Shown piece by piece: positions 9,207 through 18,690 of a DNA stretch of 64,000 nt. The first letter of the stretch is position 1, and every line of letters begins with the position of its first letter. The notes beneath the pieces are model-generated. The model was not told the origin of the DNA, searched no databases, and worked only from the letters and a program-made list of their open reading frames with translations. The translations under genes were made by a program, and so were the position numbers. This stretch comes from UBA8389 sp035719105 (lineage in GTDB: Bacteria; Bacteroidota; Bacteroidia; Bacteroidales; UBA1402): the NCBI GenBank assembly GCA_035719105.1, contig DASTGN010000004.1, forward strand, positions 496,001-560,000, read 5' to 3'.

Positions 9207-9306
9207 ACAAAATGTCCGAATGTAGTATACTTTTACATATCGTAATTTATTTTACGGTGCCTTTTACATTCAATTATAGAACTTTAAGCAAACCAATCAG
9301 CGAATC

Positions 9307-10656
9307 ATGAAGTATGATTTAGGAATCATCGGCGGTGGACCTGCAGGTTACAACGCAGCAGAAAAAGCAGCGGAAAACGGTTTGAAAACCATTTTGTTTG
9401 AGAAAAAAGCCGTTGGCGGAGTTTGCCTCAATGAGGGTTGCATTCCGACCAAAACGCTTTTATATTCCGCAAAAATGTTGGACCAGGCAAAAGCTGCTTA
9501 TAAATATGGTATTCAAGTCAGTGAAACTCCAACTTTCGAACTCGAAAAAATAATCAACCGCAAGGATAAGGTTGTCAAACAAATGACCGCTGGTGTCAAA
9601 ATGAAACTTGACAAGGCTGGAGTCACCGTCATTCAAGGAGAAGCCACCCTGTCGGGCGAATCGGAAGGATCTATTCGCATTCTTTGCGGTGAAGAAGTCT
9701 ATCAAACCACTTACGTGTTGCTTTGCACAGGTTCCGAAACAGTTATTCCACCCATTAAGGGCTTGTCAGAAATCGATTATTGGACTTCCAAAGAAGCGTT
9801 GGAATCTATTACATTGCCAAAATCACTAGCCATCATAGGTGGTGGCGTCATCGGTATGGAGTTCGCCTCCTTTTTCAACAGCATGGGCGTAAAAGTCCAT
9901 GTCATTGAAATGTTACCAGAAATTTTGGGAGCAATGGACAAGGAAACTTCGAAAATGTTGCGAACGATATATTCCAAAAAGGGCATCGAATTTTATCTCG
10001 AAAACAAGGTGATTGAAGTAGGCCCGTCTCAGGTCATCGTTGAAAAGAACGGTAAGACCTCTGTTATAGAAGCTGAAAAAATATTGATGAGTGTCGGTAG
10101 AAGACCGATTACTAAAGGCTTAGGCCTTGAAACACTAAATATTGAAATGGATCGAACTGCCGTCAAGGTGAATGAATTTATGCAAACTTCGCATCCTCGT
10201 GTATATGCGAGCGGTGACATTACCGGTTTCTCCATGCTGGCACATACGGCTTATCGGGAAGGCGAAGTAGCTGTAAACCGTATCACTGGATTGGATGACT
10301 TTATGTCGTATCGTGCCATTCCGGGAGTAGTCTATACCAATCCGGAAATTGCTGGTGTTGGTGAAACGGAGGAATCATTGAAAACTCAAAAGAAACCTTA
10401 TCGCGTTCTGAAATTGCCCATGGCTTATTCGGGTCGATTTGTAGCTGAGAACGAACAGGGCAATGGACTTTGCAAGCTGATCGTGGACGAATTCGACCGA
10501 ATCGTCGGTTGTCACCTTTTGGGAAATCCCGCCTCTGAAATTATTGTTGTGGCAGGGATGGCTATTGAAAATGGTTACACGATAGAAGAATTTCAGAAAA
10601 TAGTGTTTCCACATCCTACCGTTGCTGAAATCATACGAGAAAGTTTAAATGCCTGA
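9307..10656 (+). CDS. lpdA: Dihydrolipoyl dehydrogenase (E3)
   Basis: The protein has 449 residues, slightly short for the family. An FAD fold (IIGGGPAG) begins at residue 8, and the redox disulfide is seen in GGVCLNEGCIPTK. An NAD fold (IIGGGVIGMEFA) follows, then the FAD-contact motif YASGDITG, and the C-terminal HPTVAEII block with the catalytic His and Glu partners. It reoxidises dihydrolipoyl groups of the E2 protein encoded downstream, passing electrons to NAD+. It is the first gene of a five-gene operon and overlaps the lipoate ligase gene by 8 bp. Confidence 0.95.
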   Translation: MKYDLGIIGGGPAGYNAAEKAAENGLKTILFEKKAVGGVCLNEGCIPTKTLLYSAKMLDQAKAAYKYGIQVSETPTFELEKIINRKDKVVKQMTAGVKMKLDKAGVTVIQGEATLSGESEGSIRILCGEEVYQTTYVLLCTGSETVIPPIKGLSEIDYWTSKEALESITLPKSLAIIGGGVIGMEFASFFNSMGVKVHVIEMLPEILGAMDKETSKMLRTIYSKKGIEFYLENKVIEVGPSQVIVEKNGKTSVIEAEKILMSVGRRPITKGLGLETLNIEMDRTAVKVNEFMQTSHPRVYASGDITGFSMLAHTAYREGEVAVNRITGLDDFMSYRAIPGVVYTNPEIAGVGETEESLKTQKKPYRVLKLPMAYSGRFVAENEQGNGLCKLIVDEFDRIVGCHLLGNPASEIIVVAGMAIENGYTIEEFQKIVFPHPTVAEIIRESLNA

Positions 10657-11380
10657 AAATATGATTTGCATTGATAATACTCATACTGACGCCTTTTTCA
10701 ACTTAGCTGCAGAGGAATACATGCTTAAGAATTTTTCTGACGATGTATTTATGTTGTGGCAAAACGAATCGTCTGTGATTATAGGCAAACATCAGGATAT
10801 CAGGGCGGAAGTCAACCTGGAATTTGCCCGTGCAAACAGCGTCAAAGTGGCTCGCCGGTATTCAGGAGGTGGTGCGGTGTATCACGACGCTGGTAATTTG
10901 AACCTAACCTTCATCGAATCCAACAGCAAACCGAATTTTGGAAAATTCACGCAGAAGATATTGGAAATCCTTGAGTCAATTGGTATTCAAGCACAGTCGG
11001 ATGAACGCCAATCCATTTACATCGATGGAATGAAAATATCGGGTTGCGCTCAATTTATTCTCAAGGATAAAGTCATGTTTCACGCTTCGTTACTCTTTTC
11101 CACCAATTTATCCCATTTGTCCCAAATACTCAACTGTACCCATTCCGTCATTGAAAATGGAAAACGTTATGTGAAATCAGTGAAAAGTCCGGTGACCAAC
11201 ATCAGTGATCATTTGTCAAACCCACTGCAACTGTCCGATTTCAAAAGGATCATATGGAACAATCTGCTTGAAAACCAAGAAGGCAATAGCCCCTATTCCT
11301 TTAGTAATGGCGATGTTGCAGCCATCACCAAATTGAAAAAAGAAAAATACGCTACAACCAACTGGAATTACAATGCTTAA
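10649..11380 (+). CDS. lplA: Lipoate--protein ligase (LplA-like, catalytic domain only)
   Basis: The protein has 243 residues. The lipoate-ligase core is evident in ARRYSGGGAVYHD (lipoyl-AMP binding loop) and in the GMKISGCAQ region with the conserved Lys. It is shorter than E. coli LplA (about 338 residues) because the C-terminal accessory domain is missing, as in many Bacteroidota and bipartite ligases. It would attach free lipoate to the E2 lipoyl lysine. Its place between E3 and E2 in one operon supports this. Confidence 0.88.
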   Translation: MPENMICIDNTHTDAFFNLAAEEYMLKNFSDDVFMLWQNESSVIIGKHQDIRAEVNLEFARANSVKVARRYSGGGAVYHDAGNLNLTFIESNSKPNFGKFTQKILEILESIGIQAQSDERQSIYIDGMKISGCAQFILKDKVMFHASLLFSTNLSHLSQILNCTHSVIENGKRYVKSVKSPVTNISDHLSNPLQLSDFKRIIWNNLLENQEGNSPYSFSNGDVAAITKLKKEKYATTNWNYNA

Positions 11381-11391
11381 AAACAAAGACA

Positions 11392-12675
11392 ATGTCAACA
11401 TTTGAAATAAAAATGCCCAAACTCGGTGAAAGCATCACCGAAGGTACCATCGTTACGTGGTCTGTCAAAGTAGGTGATACCATCCAAGAAGACCAAATCC
11501 TGTTTGAAGTAACTACTGCCAAAGTGAATGCGGAAGTGCCATCACCTGTGGAAGGCACCGTTCTCGAAATTTTATATAAAGAAGGGGAGACTGTGGAAGT
11601 CGGAACCGTTGTGGTTCGAGTACAACTGGCTGGTGAAGAAGCTTCGGAACCAGTCGTTGAATCACCAGCTGCCGAGACCGCCAAGGTGGATACAGCCCAA
11701 ACAACCCTTGAGCCATCAGCTCCAGCAGTTGAGAAAGAAGATAAGTGGTATTCTCCAGCCGTTTTGCATACCGCAAAAGAAGCAGGAATCGCTCCTGCAG
11801 AATTGGATAATCTACCTGGAACGGGCTATTTGGGACGTTTGAGTAAAAAAGACGTTGTCAATTACATCGAACAAAAGAAAAATGGTTCAACCGCTGGCGT
11901 TGTTCCTCAGAAACGTTTGGTACCAGTTCCACCACCCATGTCACTCCCAGCCACACCGGCTGTTAAAAGTTTTTCTGGTGAAGCTGAATTCGTCGATATG
12001 GATCCAGTTGCCCGTATCATTGCCGAACGCATGGTTCAATCGAAAAAGACTTCAGCCCATGTAACTACGGTGGTTGAGGTGGATGTGACCAAGTTGGTCA
12101 ATTGGCGCAAACGAGAAAAAGACGCCTTTCAAAAACAGGAAGGTATCAGTTTGACGTATATGCCAGCCATCGTTGAGGCTACAACTAAAGCCTTGAAGGA
12201 ATTCCCGAAAGTGAACGCTTCGGTTGAAGGCACCAGGTTTGTTCTTAAAAAACAGATTAACATGGGTATCGCTGTATCGTTGGATGACGGCAACCTCATC
12301 GTACCTGTCATTCACAATGTGGATAAGCTTAGCCTTAGCGGAGTGGCCCATTCCATCGACACTTTGGCCATCAAAGCTCGTTCCAACAAGCTCAAATTGG
12401 AAGAAATCGAAGGGGGAACATTTACGATCACCAATTTCGGAACATTCAGAAACCTTTTTGGAACGCCTATCATTAATCAGCCTGAAGTGGCCATTCTCGG
12501 AGTTGGGTTCATTGAAAAGAAACCTGCCGTTATTGAAACGCCTGAAGGGGATGTCATTGCCATCCGGCATAAAATGTATTTATCGCTGACCTATGATCAT
12601 CGCATCATCAATGGTGCTATGGGAGGAGCTTTTGTAAAACGAATTGCAGATTACTTAGAAAATTGGAAAGGATGA
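11392..12675 (+). CDS. 2-oxo acid dehydrogenase E2 acyltransferase
   Basis: The protein has 427 residues. An N-terminal lipoyl domain (1-80) carries the lipoylated lysine at K44 in TTAKVNAE. An Ala/Pro/Val linker and a peripheral subunit-binding domain (about 117-160) follow, then a CAT-like catalytic domain (about 195-427). The active-site block reads YDHRIINGA: the His is present, but the usual Asp of HxxxDG is Asn. It forms the core that passes acyl groups from E1 to CoA. Fused E1 and local E3 suggest a branched-chain or pyruvate dehydrogenase; branched-chain is my preference because such bacteria need iso-acyl primers, but this is inference. Confidence 0.92.
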   Translation: MSTFEIKMPKLGESITEGTIVTWSVKVGDTIQEDQILFEVTTAKVNAEVPSPVEGTVLEILYKEGETVEVGTVVVRVQLAGEEASEPVVESPAAETAKVDTAQTTLEPSAPAVEKEDKWYSPAVLHTAKEAGIAPAELDNLPGTGYLGRLSKKDVVNYIEQKKNGSTAGVVPQKRLVPVPPPMSLPATPAVKSFSGEAEFVDMDPVARIIAERMVQSKKTSAHVTTVVEVDVTKLVNWRKREKDAFQKQEGISLTYMPAIVEATTKALKEFPKVNASVEGTRFVLKKQINMGIAVSLDDGNLIVPVIHNVDKLSLSGVAHSIDTLAIKARSNKLKLEEIEGGTFTITNFGTFRNLFGTPIINQPEVAILGVGFIEKKPAVIETPEGDVIAIRHKMYLSLTYDHRIINGAMGGAFVKRIADYLENWKG

Positions 12676-14705
12676 AAAAATACGATATTATCGAAACGGA
12701 CAAGGCCATTCTAAAGAAATGGTATCATTTGATGACTTTAGGTCGTGCCATTGATGAAAAAGCACCCAGTTATCAGCTTCAATCGCTCGGCTGGTCGTAT
12801 CATGCGCCATATGCTGGCCATGACGGCATTCAATTGGCCATCGGTCAGGTCTTTACAAAAGGGGAGGACTTCTTGTTCCCCTATTACCGGGATATGCTCA
12901 CCGTGCTTTCTGCCGGCATGACTGCAGAGGAACTCATATTAAACGGCATTTCCAAGGCAACGGATCCGTCCAGTGGTGGTCGGCACATGTCCAACCACTT
13001 CGCCAAACCAGAATGGCACATCGAGAACGTTTCATCCGCAACGGGTAACCACGATGTTCATGCGGTGGGTGTTGCTAGAGCTATAGCTTATTATGGAACT
13101 AAGGGTGTTGCCATCACTTCGCACGGTGAGGCATCTACTTCAGAAGGTTACGTTTATGAGGCAATCAATGGGGCTAGCAAAGAAAAGTTACCTGTCATTT
13201 TTGTTTTGCAGGACAATGGTTATGGGATTTCTGTTCCCAAACGAGAACAAACGGCCAACAGAAAGGCTTCCGACAATTTTGCCGGTTTCAAAAACCTCAA
13301 AATCATTCATTGCAACGGTAAGGATGTATTTGATTCGATGAACGCCATGACGGAAGCACGTGAACATGCCGTCAGTACTGGATGTCCGGTCATCGTTCAC
13401 GCCAACTGTGTACGCATCGGATCACATTCCAATTCGGACAAACACACCTTATATAGAGACGAATCGGAATTATCGTACGTAAAAGCAGCTGACCCTTTGC
13501 TAAAGTTCAAACGCATGCTCTTGCGATACAATCGTTTCACAGAAGAGGAACTCAAGCAAATTGAAGACGAATCCAAAAAGGAATTGAGTGTTGCCAATCG
13601 CAAGGCTATCGCAGCTCCAGATCCAGATCCGGCCAGCATTTTCGATTTTGTAATGCCCGAACCCTATATGCCTCAGATCTATGTGGATGGAACACATCAA
13701 GAGGATGGTGAAAAGAAAAACTTGGTTACGGCGCTCAATGAAACGTTGAAAGCAGAGTTCCGCCATAACCCCGATACTTTTCTCTGGGGCCAGGATGTAG
13801 CCAATAAAGATAAAGGTGGCGTATTCAATGTTACGAAAGGCCTTCAGCAAGAGTTCGGTGAAAAAAGGGTGTTCAACGCTCCCATTGCCGAAGACTACAT
13901 CGTCGGAACAGCTAATGGTATGAGCCGTTTTGACCCAAAAATCCATATTGTAATTGAAGGTGCTGAATTCGCCGATTATTTTTGGCCGGGCATTGAACAG
14001 TTTGTGGAATGTACCCACGATTATTGGCGCAGCAACGGAAAATTTGTCCCTAACGTAACAGTGCGCTTAGCCTCAGGAGGTTATATTGGTGGTGGGCTGT
14101 ACCATTCTCAGAATCTGGAAGGCGCATTATCAACTTTGCCGGGAGTTCGTATCGTTTATCCATCTTTTGCGGACGATGCAGCAGGACTTTTACGCACCAG
14201 CATGCGTTCCAGAGGGTTCACTATGTTTATGGAACCCAAAGCCTTGTACAATGCGGTTGAAGCTGCCACTCCGATTCCGGATGATTTTGAAGTCCCATTT
14301 GGTAAAGCACGGATTCGTCGGAAAGGGGATGAATTAAGCATCATCACATACGGAAATACCACTCACTTCTGTTTAAAAGCAGCTGAACGGCTTCAAAAAG
14401 AATTGAACAAGAGTGTGGAAGTCCTTGATCTTCGTTCACTGATACCATTAGACAAGGATGCAATTTTTGAATCGGTAAAGAAAACGAACAAGGTACTAAT
14501 TGTGCACGAAGACAAGGTCTTTTCAGGCTTTGGTGCAGAGTTGGCGGCAATGATTGGCAGCGAAATGTTTCAATTCCTGGATGCCCCCATTCGAAGGGTT
14601 GGCTCTCCGTTCACTCCGGTTGGATTCAATACCATCCTGGAAAAAGCAATTTTACCGAACGAAGATGGAATTTACAAGGCAGCAATGGAGTTATTGGCAT
14701 ATTGA
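12672..14705 (+). CDS. 2-oxo acid dehydrogenase E1, fused alpha and beta subunits
   Basis: The start is the ATG at 12672, which overlaps the E2 stop (ATGA) and is preceded by GGAAAGG; a TTG three codons earlier is open but less likely. The protein is 677 residues. The alpha half (1-320) has the thiamine diphosphate region SHGEASTSEG...LQDNGYGIS and phosphorylation-loop-like GSHSNSDKH. The beta half (350-677) has APIAEDYIVG, GGGLYHSQ and the C-terminal swivel domain. In most bacteria these are two proteins; fusion is common in Bacteroidota. It decarboxylates a 2-oxo acid and acylates E2. Confidence 0.92.
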   Translation: MKKYDIIETDKAILKKWYHLMTLGRAIDEKAPSYQLQSLGWSYHAPYAGHDGIQLAIGQVFTKGEDFLFPYYRDMLTVLSAGMTAEELILNGISKATDPSSGGRHMSNHFAKPEWHIENVSSATGNHDVHAVGVARAIAYYGTKGVAITSHGEASTSEGYVYEAINGASKEKLPVIFVLQDNGYGISVPKREQTANRKASDNFAGFKNLKIIHCNGKDVFDSMNAMTEAREHAVSTGCPVIVHANCVRIGSHSNSDKHTLYRDESELSYVKAADPLLKFKRMLLRYNRFTEEELKQIEDESKKELSVANRKAIAAPDPDPASIFDFVMPEPYMPQIYVDGTHQEDGEKKNLVTALNETLKAEFRHNPDTFLWGQDVANKDKGGVFNVTKGLQQEFGEKRVFNAPIAEDYIVGTANGMSRFDPKIHIVIEGAEFADYFWPGIEQFVECTHDYWRSNGKFVPNVTVRLASGGYIGGGLYHSQNLEGALSTLPGVRIVYPSFADDAAGLLRTSMRSRGFTMFMEPKALYNAVEAATPIPDDFEVPFGKARIRRKGDELSIITYGNTTHFCLKAAERLQKELNKSVEVLDLRSLIPLDKDAIFESVKKTNKVLIVHEDKVFSGFGAELAAMIGSEMFQFLDAPIRRVGSPFTPVGFNTILEKAILPNEDGIYKAAMELLAY

Positions 14706-14715
14706 AAACAAAACA

Positions 14716-15222
14716 ATGAAGAAGATTGGACTATTCTGCGGCACGAGCACGCATAAAACTGCCTCTGTGGCAAAAAAAATTCAGAAGGCTTTTGGTGAGG
14801 ATCGGGTAGAACTCGTATCCATTGAGGAGGCCTGGCAAAATGATTTCGAATCGTACGATTTCATCATTGCAGGTGTGGCAACTTGGTTTGATGGGGAATT
14901 GCCGACTTATTGGGATGAGATCATTCCGAAATTGCTCACCTTGAAACTAAATAATAAGAAAGTAGCTATATTCGGTCTTGGAGACCAAGTGAAATATCCG
15001 GATAATTTTGTGGACGGAATTGGCATACTATCGAATGCATTCATCACTACAGGAGCTACTATTGTTGGTTTTACTTCCTCGGAGGGCTATCAATTCAACA
15101 AATCTCAGGCTTTAATTGGCAATCGTTTTGCCGGATTGGCTCTGGATGTTGAGAATCAGCGAGATAAAACAGATAAACGCATCGAAGACTGGGTAGAGGA
15201 TCTTAAAAAAGAATTTCAGTGA
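14716..15222 (+). CDS. fld: Flavodoxin
   Basis: The protein has 168 residues. The ATG at 14716 starts with a parallel beta strand and the FMN phosphate loop (CGTSTHKTA), so the longer upstream extension in the same frame is not coding. AGVATWFDGELP and GLGDQ are the two FMN-stacking loops. The length fits long-chain flavodoxins. It is a low-potential one-electron carrier in the cytoplasm. It lies 10 bp after E1 and is probably co-transcribed, which may link the dehydrogenase operon to ferredoxin/flavodoxin redox balance. Confidence 0.93.
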   Translation: MKKIGLFCGTSTHKTASVAKKIQKAFGEDRVELVSIEEAWQNDFESYDFIIAGVATWFDGELPTYWDEIIPKLLTLKLNNKKVAIFGLGDQVKYPDNFVDGIGILSNAFITTGATIVGFTSSEGYQFNKSQALIGNRFAGLALDVENQRDKTDKRIEDWVEDLKKEFQ

Positions 15223-15251
15223 AAAATCAGTCTCGAAAAGTAGTTGAGCTG

Positions 15252-15283
15252 TATTGATATTTGGTGGAAAGGTCCTACTTTTG
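15252..15283 (+). promoter_or_regulatory. Bacteroidota-type promoter for the GH29 operon
   Basis: TATTG (TTG at 15254-15256) is followed after 19 bases by TACTTTTG at 15276-15283. Transcription would begin near 15289, giving a leader of about 140 bases. Confidence 0.65.
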
Positions 15284-15290
15284 GGACTTT

Positions 15291-15396
15291 GATCTGAATA
15301 CCATGAACTCAACCATCGATAACCTTTTGGAGAATGGTCGCAGAGTTTTCTGTACAATCTTCCAAAAGGTTAATTTTTTGGCATGGTATCGAGATC
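15291..15396 (+). promoter_or_regulatory. Long hairpin in the GH29 operon leader
   Basis: The predicted leader RNA folds on itself. GATCT (15291-15295) pairs with AGATC (15392-15396), ATACCATG (15298-15305) with CATGGTAT (15382-15389), and TAACCTTTTGGA (15320-15331) with TCCAAAAGGTTA (15361-15372). The pairing was read by eye and each named stem is exact. No T run follows, so it is not a terminator; a regulatory leader or the remnant of a palindromic repeat are both possible. Confidence 0.5.
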
Positions 15397-15432
15397 AGGG
15401 TGGAGAAAATAATTTTAAATAAGTTAGAAATC

Positions 15433-17247
15433 ATGATTAGAAAACCCAATTTTTCCAAACGCCTTATTCCATTCATCATGCTATTGGTTACCAGTTGGTC
15501 ACTACAGGCTCAAAAGACTGCCGAACCTGGGATGGATAAACTTTGGGGCGATGTCACCAGTTCCCAAAGTAATAAACGTCCAGCCAATGCTGCTTGGTTT
15601 GCCAATGCGAAATATGCCATGTTTATTCATTGGGGCTTATTTTCTCAAGCCTCCAATTTGTGGAAGGGAAAAACGTATTATGGTATCGGGGAATGGATTA
15701 TGAAATTATCAAAATCATCCATTTCGGATTATGAAGGACTTGCCAAAGAATTCAATCCTGTAAAATTCAATGCCAAAGAATGGGTGAAGTTGGCCAAAGA
15801 TGCTGGTATGAAATACATCATCATCACTGCAAAACATCACGAAGGATTTGCCATGTTCAAATCGTCCAATCCGTTCAATATTGTGGACGCCACACCTTTT
15901 AACAGAGACCCACTGAAAGAATTGGCTGATGCATGTAAGGAAGCCGGATTGAAGCTAGGGTTTTATTATTCGCAATTTCAGGATTGGCATGAAATCAACA
16001 GTTGGAGCCAGGATATCAAGCCCACCACCTTCGATGAATATTTTAAAAATAAGAGCGAAAAACAGGTTCAGGAGTTATGTACCAACTATGGACCACTCTT
16101 ATTGATGTGGTTTGATACTCCCGGATCCATGACTAAAGATCAATCACTGGATTTGGTACGAATTGTCAAGGAAAATCAACCCCAGGCGCTGATCAACAGT
16201 CGCATCGGAAATGGCGTAGGTGACTATTCGACGTATGGAGATCATGAAATTCCAACAAAAAATATGACTGGTTTGTGGGAAGCAATCAATACCTCCAACG
16301 ATTCTTGGGGTAGCGCTTGGTATGACGAGAACTGGAAAGGGCCTGCGGAAATCGTTCGGGACCTCATCTCTGTCATTGCCAGAGGTGGAAATTACATGTT
16401 GAATATCGGACCCCGCGCTGATGGCTCCATTCCCGAAACAAACGCTGATTTTCTGCGTATTTCTGGTGCCTGGATAAAACAGCACCAGGATGCCATTTAC
16501 GGTGCGGGTGCATCTCCATGGCAGAAATCGTTGCCTTGGGGGGATTGCACCATGACGGGTAACCGATTGAACTTATTTGTTTTTGACTGGAAACCGGGCG
16601 ATGATATTTTCCTTCCTGGCTTGAAAACCAAAATCAAGTCTGTTACCATGAATCAGGGAAAATTAAAACTGACATTTCAACAAACCGAAGATGGCTGGGC
16701 CCACATTACACTTCCTCTTATTGTTAAAAAGGAATTGGTTGAAGTCATCAATGTAGAATTCGACCAACGACCAGAGGTAAACACAACGCTTGGAATCGAT
16801 CCGGTTCATCCAACCATTTTACGAGCCGATTTGGCTGAAGTGTCCAAATGTTCTAAAGCAAAAGCCAGCTGGATGGAAAAATTCGGAGAATGGAAACATA
16901 AACCGATGATTAAGGATTGGACGAGCCCAGAAAGTATGACCTCTTGGATGGTTGATGTAAAAAAAGCGGGCAACTATTTTGTGAATATTGAATACAATGC
17001 TTGGAAAGAAGCAGATGGTTGCGAATGGGATCTGGTTAATAAAAGTGGTCGAAAACTTCGTATTTATACTACTGAAAGCACTGGTGCCTCTATGGAAGTG
17101 AAATCACGTTTCCGCTTTCGCAATGTACGTGTTGGAGTTCTCGAATTGAATGAAACAGGAATGCAGGAACTCAAGCTCTGTGCGGCATCGCTTCCAAAAG
17201 GTGGTGGTATTCAATTGTATGCCATTTACTTGACCCCTGTTGAATAA
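15433..17247 (+). CDS. Secreted alpha-L-fucosidase (GH29)
   Basis: The protein has 604 residues. The start at 15433 gives a clean signal peptide ending SLQAQ; a start 33 codons earlier would run through the leader hairpin. GH29 hallmarks are AMFIHWGLFS, TAKHHEGFAMF and MWFDT, whose Asp (D228) aligns with the catalytic nucleophile. The C-terminal 150 residues form a beta-sandwich-like region. The enzyme removes alpha-linked L-fucose from glycans outside the cytoplasm. It leads a same-strand run with an acetylesterase, two unknown secreted proteins and a GH36 enzyme. Confidence 0.93.
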   Translation: MIRKPNFSKRLIPFIMLLVTSWSLQAQKTAEPGMDKLWGDVTSSQSNKRPANAAWFANAKYAMFIHWGLFSQASNLWKGKTYYGIGEWIMKLSKSSISDYEGLAKEFNPVKFNAKEWVKLAKDAGMKYIIITAKHHEGFAMFKSSNPFNIVDATPFNRDPLKELADACKEAGLKLGFYYSQFQDWHEINSWSQDIKPTTFDEYFKNKSEKQVQELCTNYGPLLLMWFDTPGSMTKDQSLDLVRIVKENQPQALINSRIGNGVGDYSTYGDHEIPTKNMTGLWEAINTSNDSWGSAWYDENWKGPAEIVRDLISVIARGGNYMLNIGPRADGSIPETNADFLRISGAWIKQHQDAIYGAGASPWQKSLPWGDCTMTGNRLNLFVFDWKPGDDIFLPGLKTKIKSVTMNQGKLKLTFQQTEDGWAHITLPLIVKKELVEVINVEFDQRPEVNTTLGIDPVHPTILRADLAEVSKCSKAKASWMEKFGEWKHKPMIKDWTSPESMTSWMVDVKKAGNYFVNIEYNAWKEADGCEWDLVNKSGRKLRIYTTESTGASMEVKSRFRFRNVRVGVLELNETGMQELKLCAASLPKGGGIQLYAIYLTPVE

Positions 17248-17274
17248 CTCATTCATGATTCGTTTTCAGGTCTT

Positions 17275-18690
17275 ATGAAAAAACTGTCTTTTTTAATTTT
17301 AGTTCTTTTTCTTGCTCCTTCTGTTTTTGGAGAAGTGATTTTGCCAAAAATCATTGGCAACAACATGGTTTTGCAAAGCAATGCCCGCGTTCGCATTTGG
17401 GGGCAAGCTAACCGTGGAGAGTTGGTTGCCGTCACCATCAGAGACCAAATAAAGAAAGCAAAGGCAGACCGTTCTGGTCATTGGGAAGTGACCCTTGATC
17501 CTTTAATGATTACCGGTAAGTCTGAAGAAATGAAGATTTCGGGTTCCAATGTCCTTGAGTTGAAAAACATCTTGGTTGGAGAGGTTTGGGTATGTTCGGG
17601 ACAATCAAATATGGAATTCCCTCTGGGTAAAGGCGTGAGTTGGAGAACGGGTGTCTTTGATTATGAACAGGAAGTAGCTGAAGCTCAATATCCTGAATTA
17701 CGACTGTTCATTGTTAAAAACAAGAAGTCGGAAGTGCCATTGACGGATTGCGAAGGCGAATGGAAAGTTTGTACACCTGAATCTGCTAAGGACTTCTCAG
17801 CCGTTGGGTATTATTTTGGTCGATCTCTGCTTCTGAATTTGCGGAAACCAGTTGGATTGATTCAATCAGCCGTTGGAGGTACCCATGCTGAATTGTGGAC
17901 CAAAATGGAGGTGATGACCAACCAATCCTTGTATAAGGAGGTGTTTGAAGAGTATGACCTAAATTTGAAAAAATTTGATGAACCAGGTTCCAAAGTTGCA
18001 AAACCATCCAAGCCGGCGTGTTTGTGGAATGGGATGATTGTACCGCTTTTACCGTTTACGATCAAAGGGGTCATCTGGTATCAGGGTGAATCCAACGATG
18101 GGAGAGCTAAAGCATACAGGCAAGTTTTTAATAACTTGATAAACAGTTGGAGAAAAGAATGGAAACAAGGTGCTTTCCCCTTTTATTTTGTCCAAATTGC
18201 AGCCCATAGAGATAAAACACCTGCTTTGCGAAATGCGCAGGCTCTAACTTGGAATCAAGTGAAGAATACTGGAATGGTTGTTGCGATAGACGCCGGCGAC
18301 AGCGTCAACATTCATCCACGAAACAAAACCATTATTGGTGAAAGGCTGGCTAATTGGGCATTAGCAAAGGATTATGGTTTAAAAGACAGGGTTTATTCTG
18401 GCCCTGTTTATAAATCATCCAAAAAAGTGGGAAATTCCATCCAATTATCTTTCTATCATACAGAGGGAGGTTTAGTAGCTAAAGATGGAGGGCTGCGAGA
18501 ATTTATGATTGCAGGAAAGGATCATCATTTTTACCCGGCTATTGCAACTATTCACCAGGATAAAATTTTAGTAACATCGGTGCAGGTGCCCCATCCTGAA
18601 TTTGTCCGGTATGCTTGGAGTAATTACATGCACCCCAATTTTTACAACGGTAAAGGCCTTCCGGCTGCGCCATTTAAAACTGATAAATGA
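17275..18690 (+). CDS. Secreted sialate O-acetylesterase-family SGNH esterase
   Basis: The protein has 471 residues with a signal peptide (SVFGE). GQSNME contains the catalytic Ser, VIWYQGESN is the second family block, and DSVNIHPRNK carries the catalytic Asp/His pair. Members remove O-acetyl groups from sialic acids or from plant glycans such as xylan and rhamnogalacturonan, so the name does not prove a sialic-acid substrate. The stop overlaps the next start by 4 bp, showing coupling with the unknown secreted protein. Confidence 0.9.
   Translation: MKKLSFLILVLFLAPSVFGEVILPKIIGNNMVLQSNARVRIWGQANRGELVAVTIRDQIKKAKADRSGHWEVTLDPLMITGKSEEMKISGSNVLELKNILVGEVWVCSGQSNMEFPLGKGVSWRTGVFDYEQEVAEAQYPELRLFIVKNKKSEVPLTDCEGEWKVCTPESAKDFSAVGYYFGRSLLLNLRKPVGLIQSAVGGTHAELWTKMEVMTNQSLYKEVFEEYDLNLKKFDEPGSKVAKPSKPACLWNGMIVPLLPFTIKGVIWYQGESNDGRAKAYRQVFNNLINSWRKEWKQGAFPFYFVQIAAHRDKTPALRNAQALTWNQVKNTGMVVAIDAGDSVNIHPRNKTIIGERLANWALAKDYGLKDRVYSGPVYKSSKKVGNSIQLSFYHTEGGLVAKDGGLREFMIAGKDHHFYPAIATIHQDKILVTSVQVPHPEFVRYAWSNYMHPNFYNGKGLPAAPFKTDK

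Noticed and set aside
14554..14715. Upstream extension of the flavodoxin frame
   Set aside because: It lies within the E1 gene in another frame; the flavodoxin fold begins at 14716.
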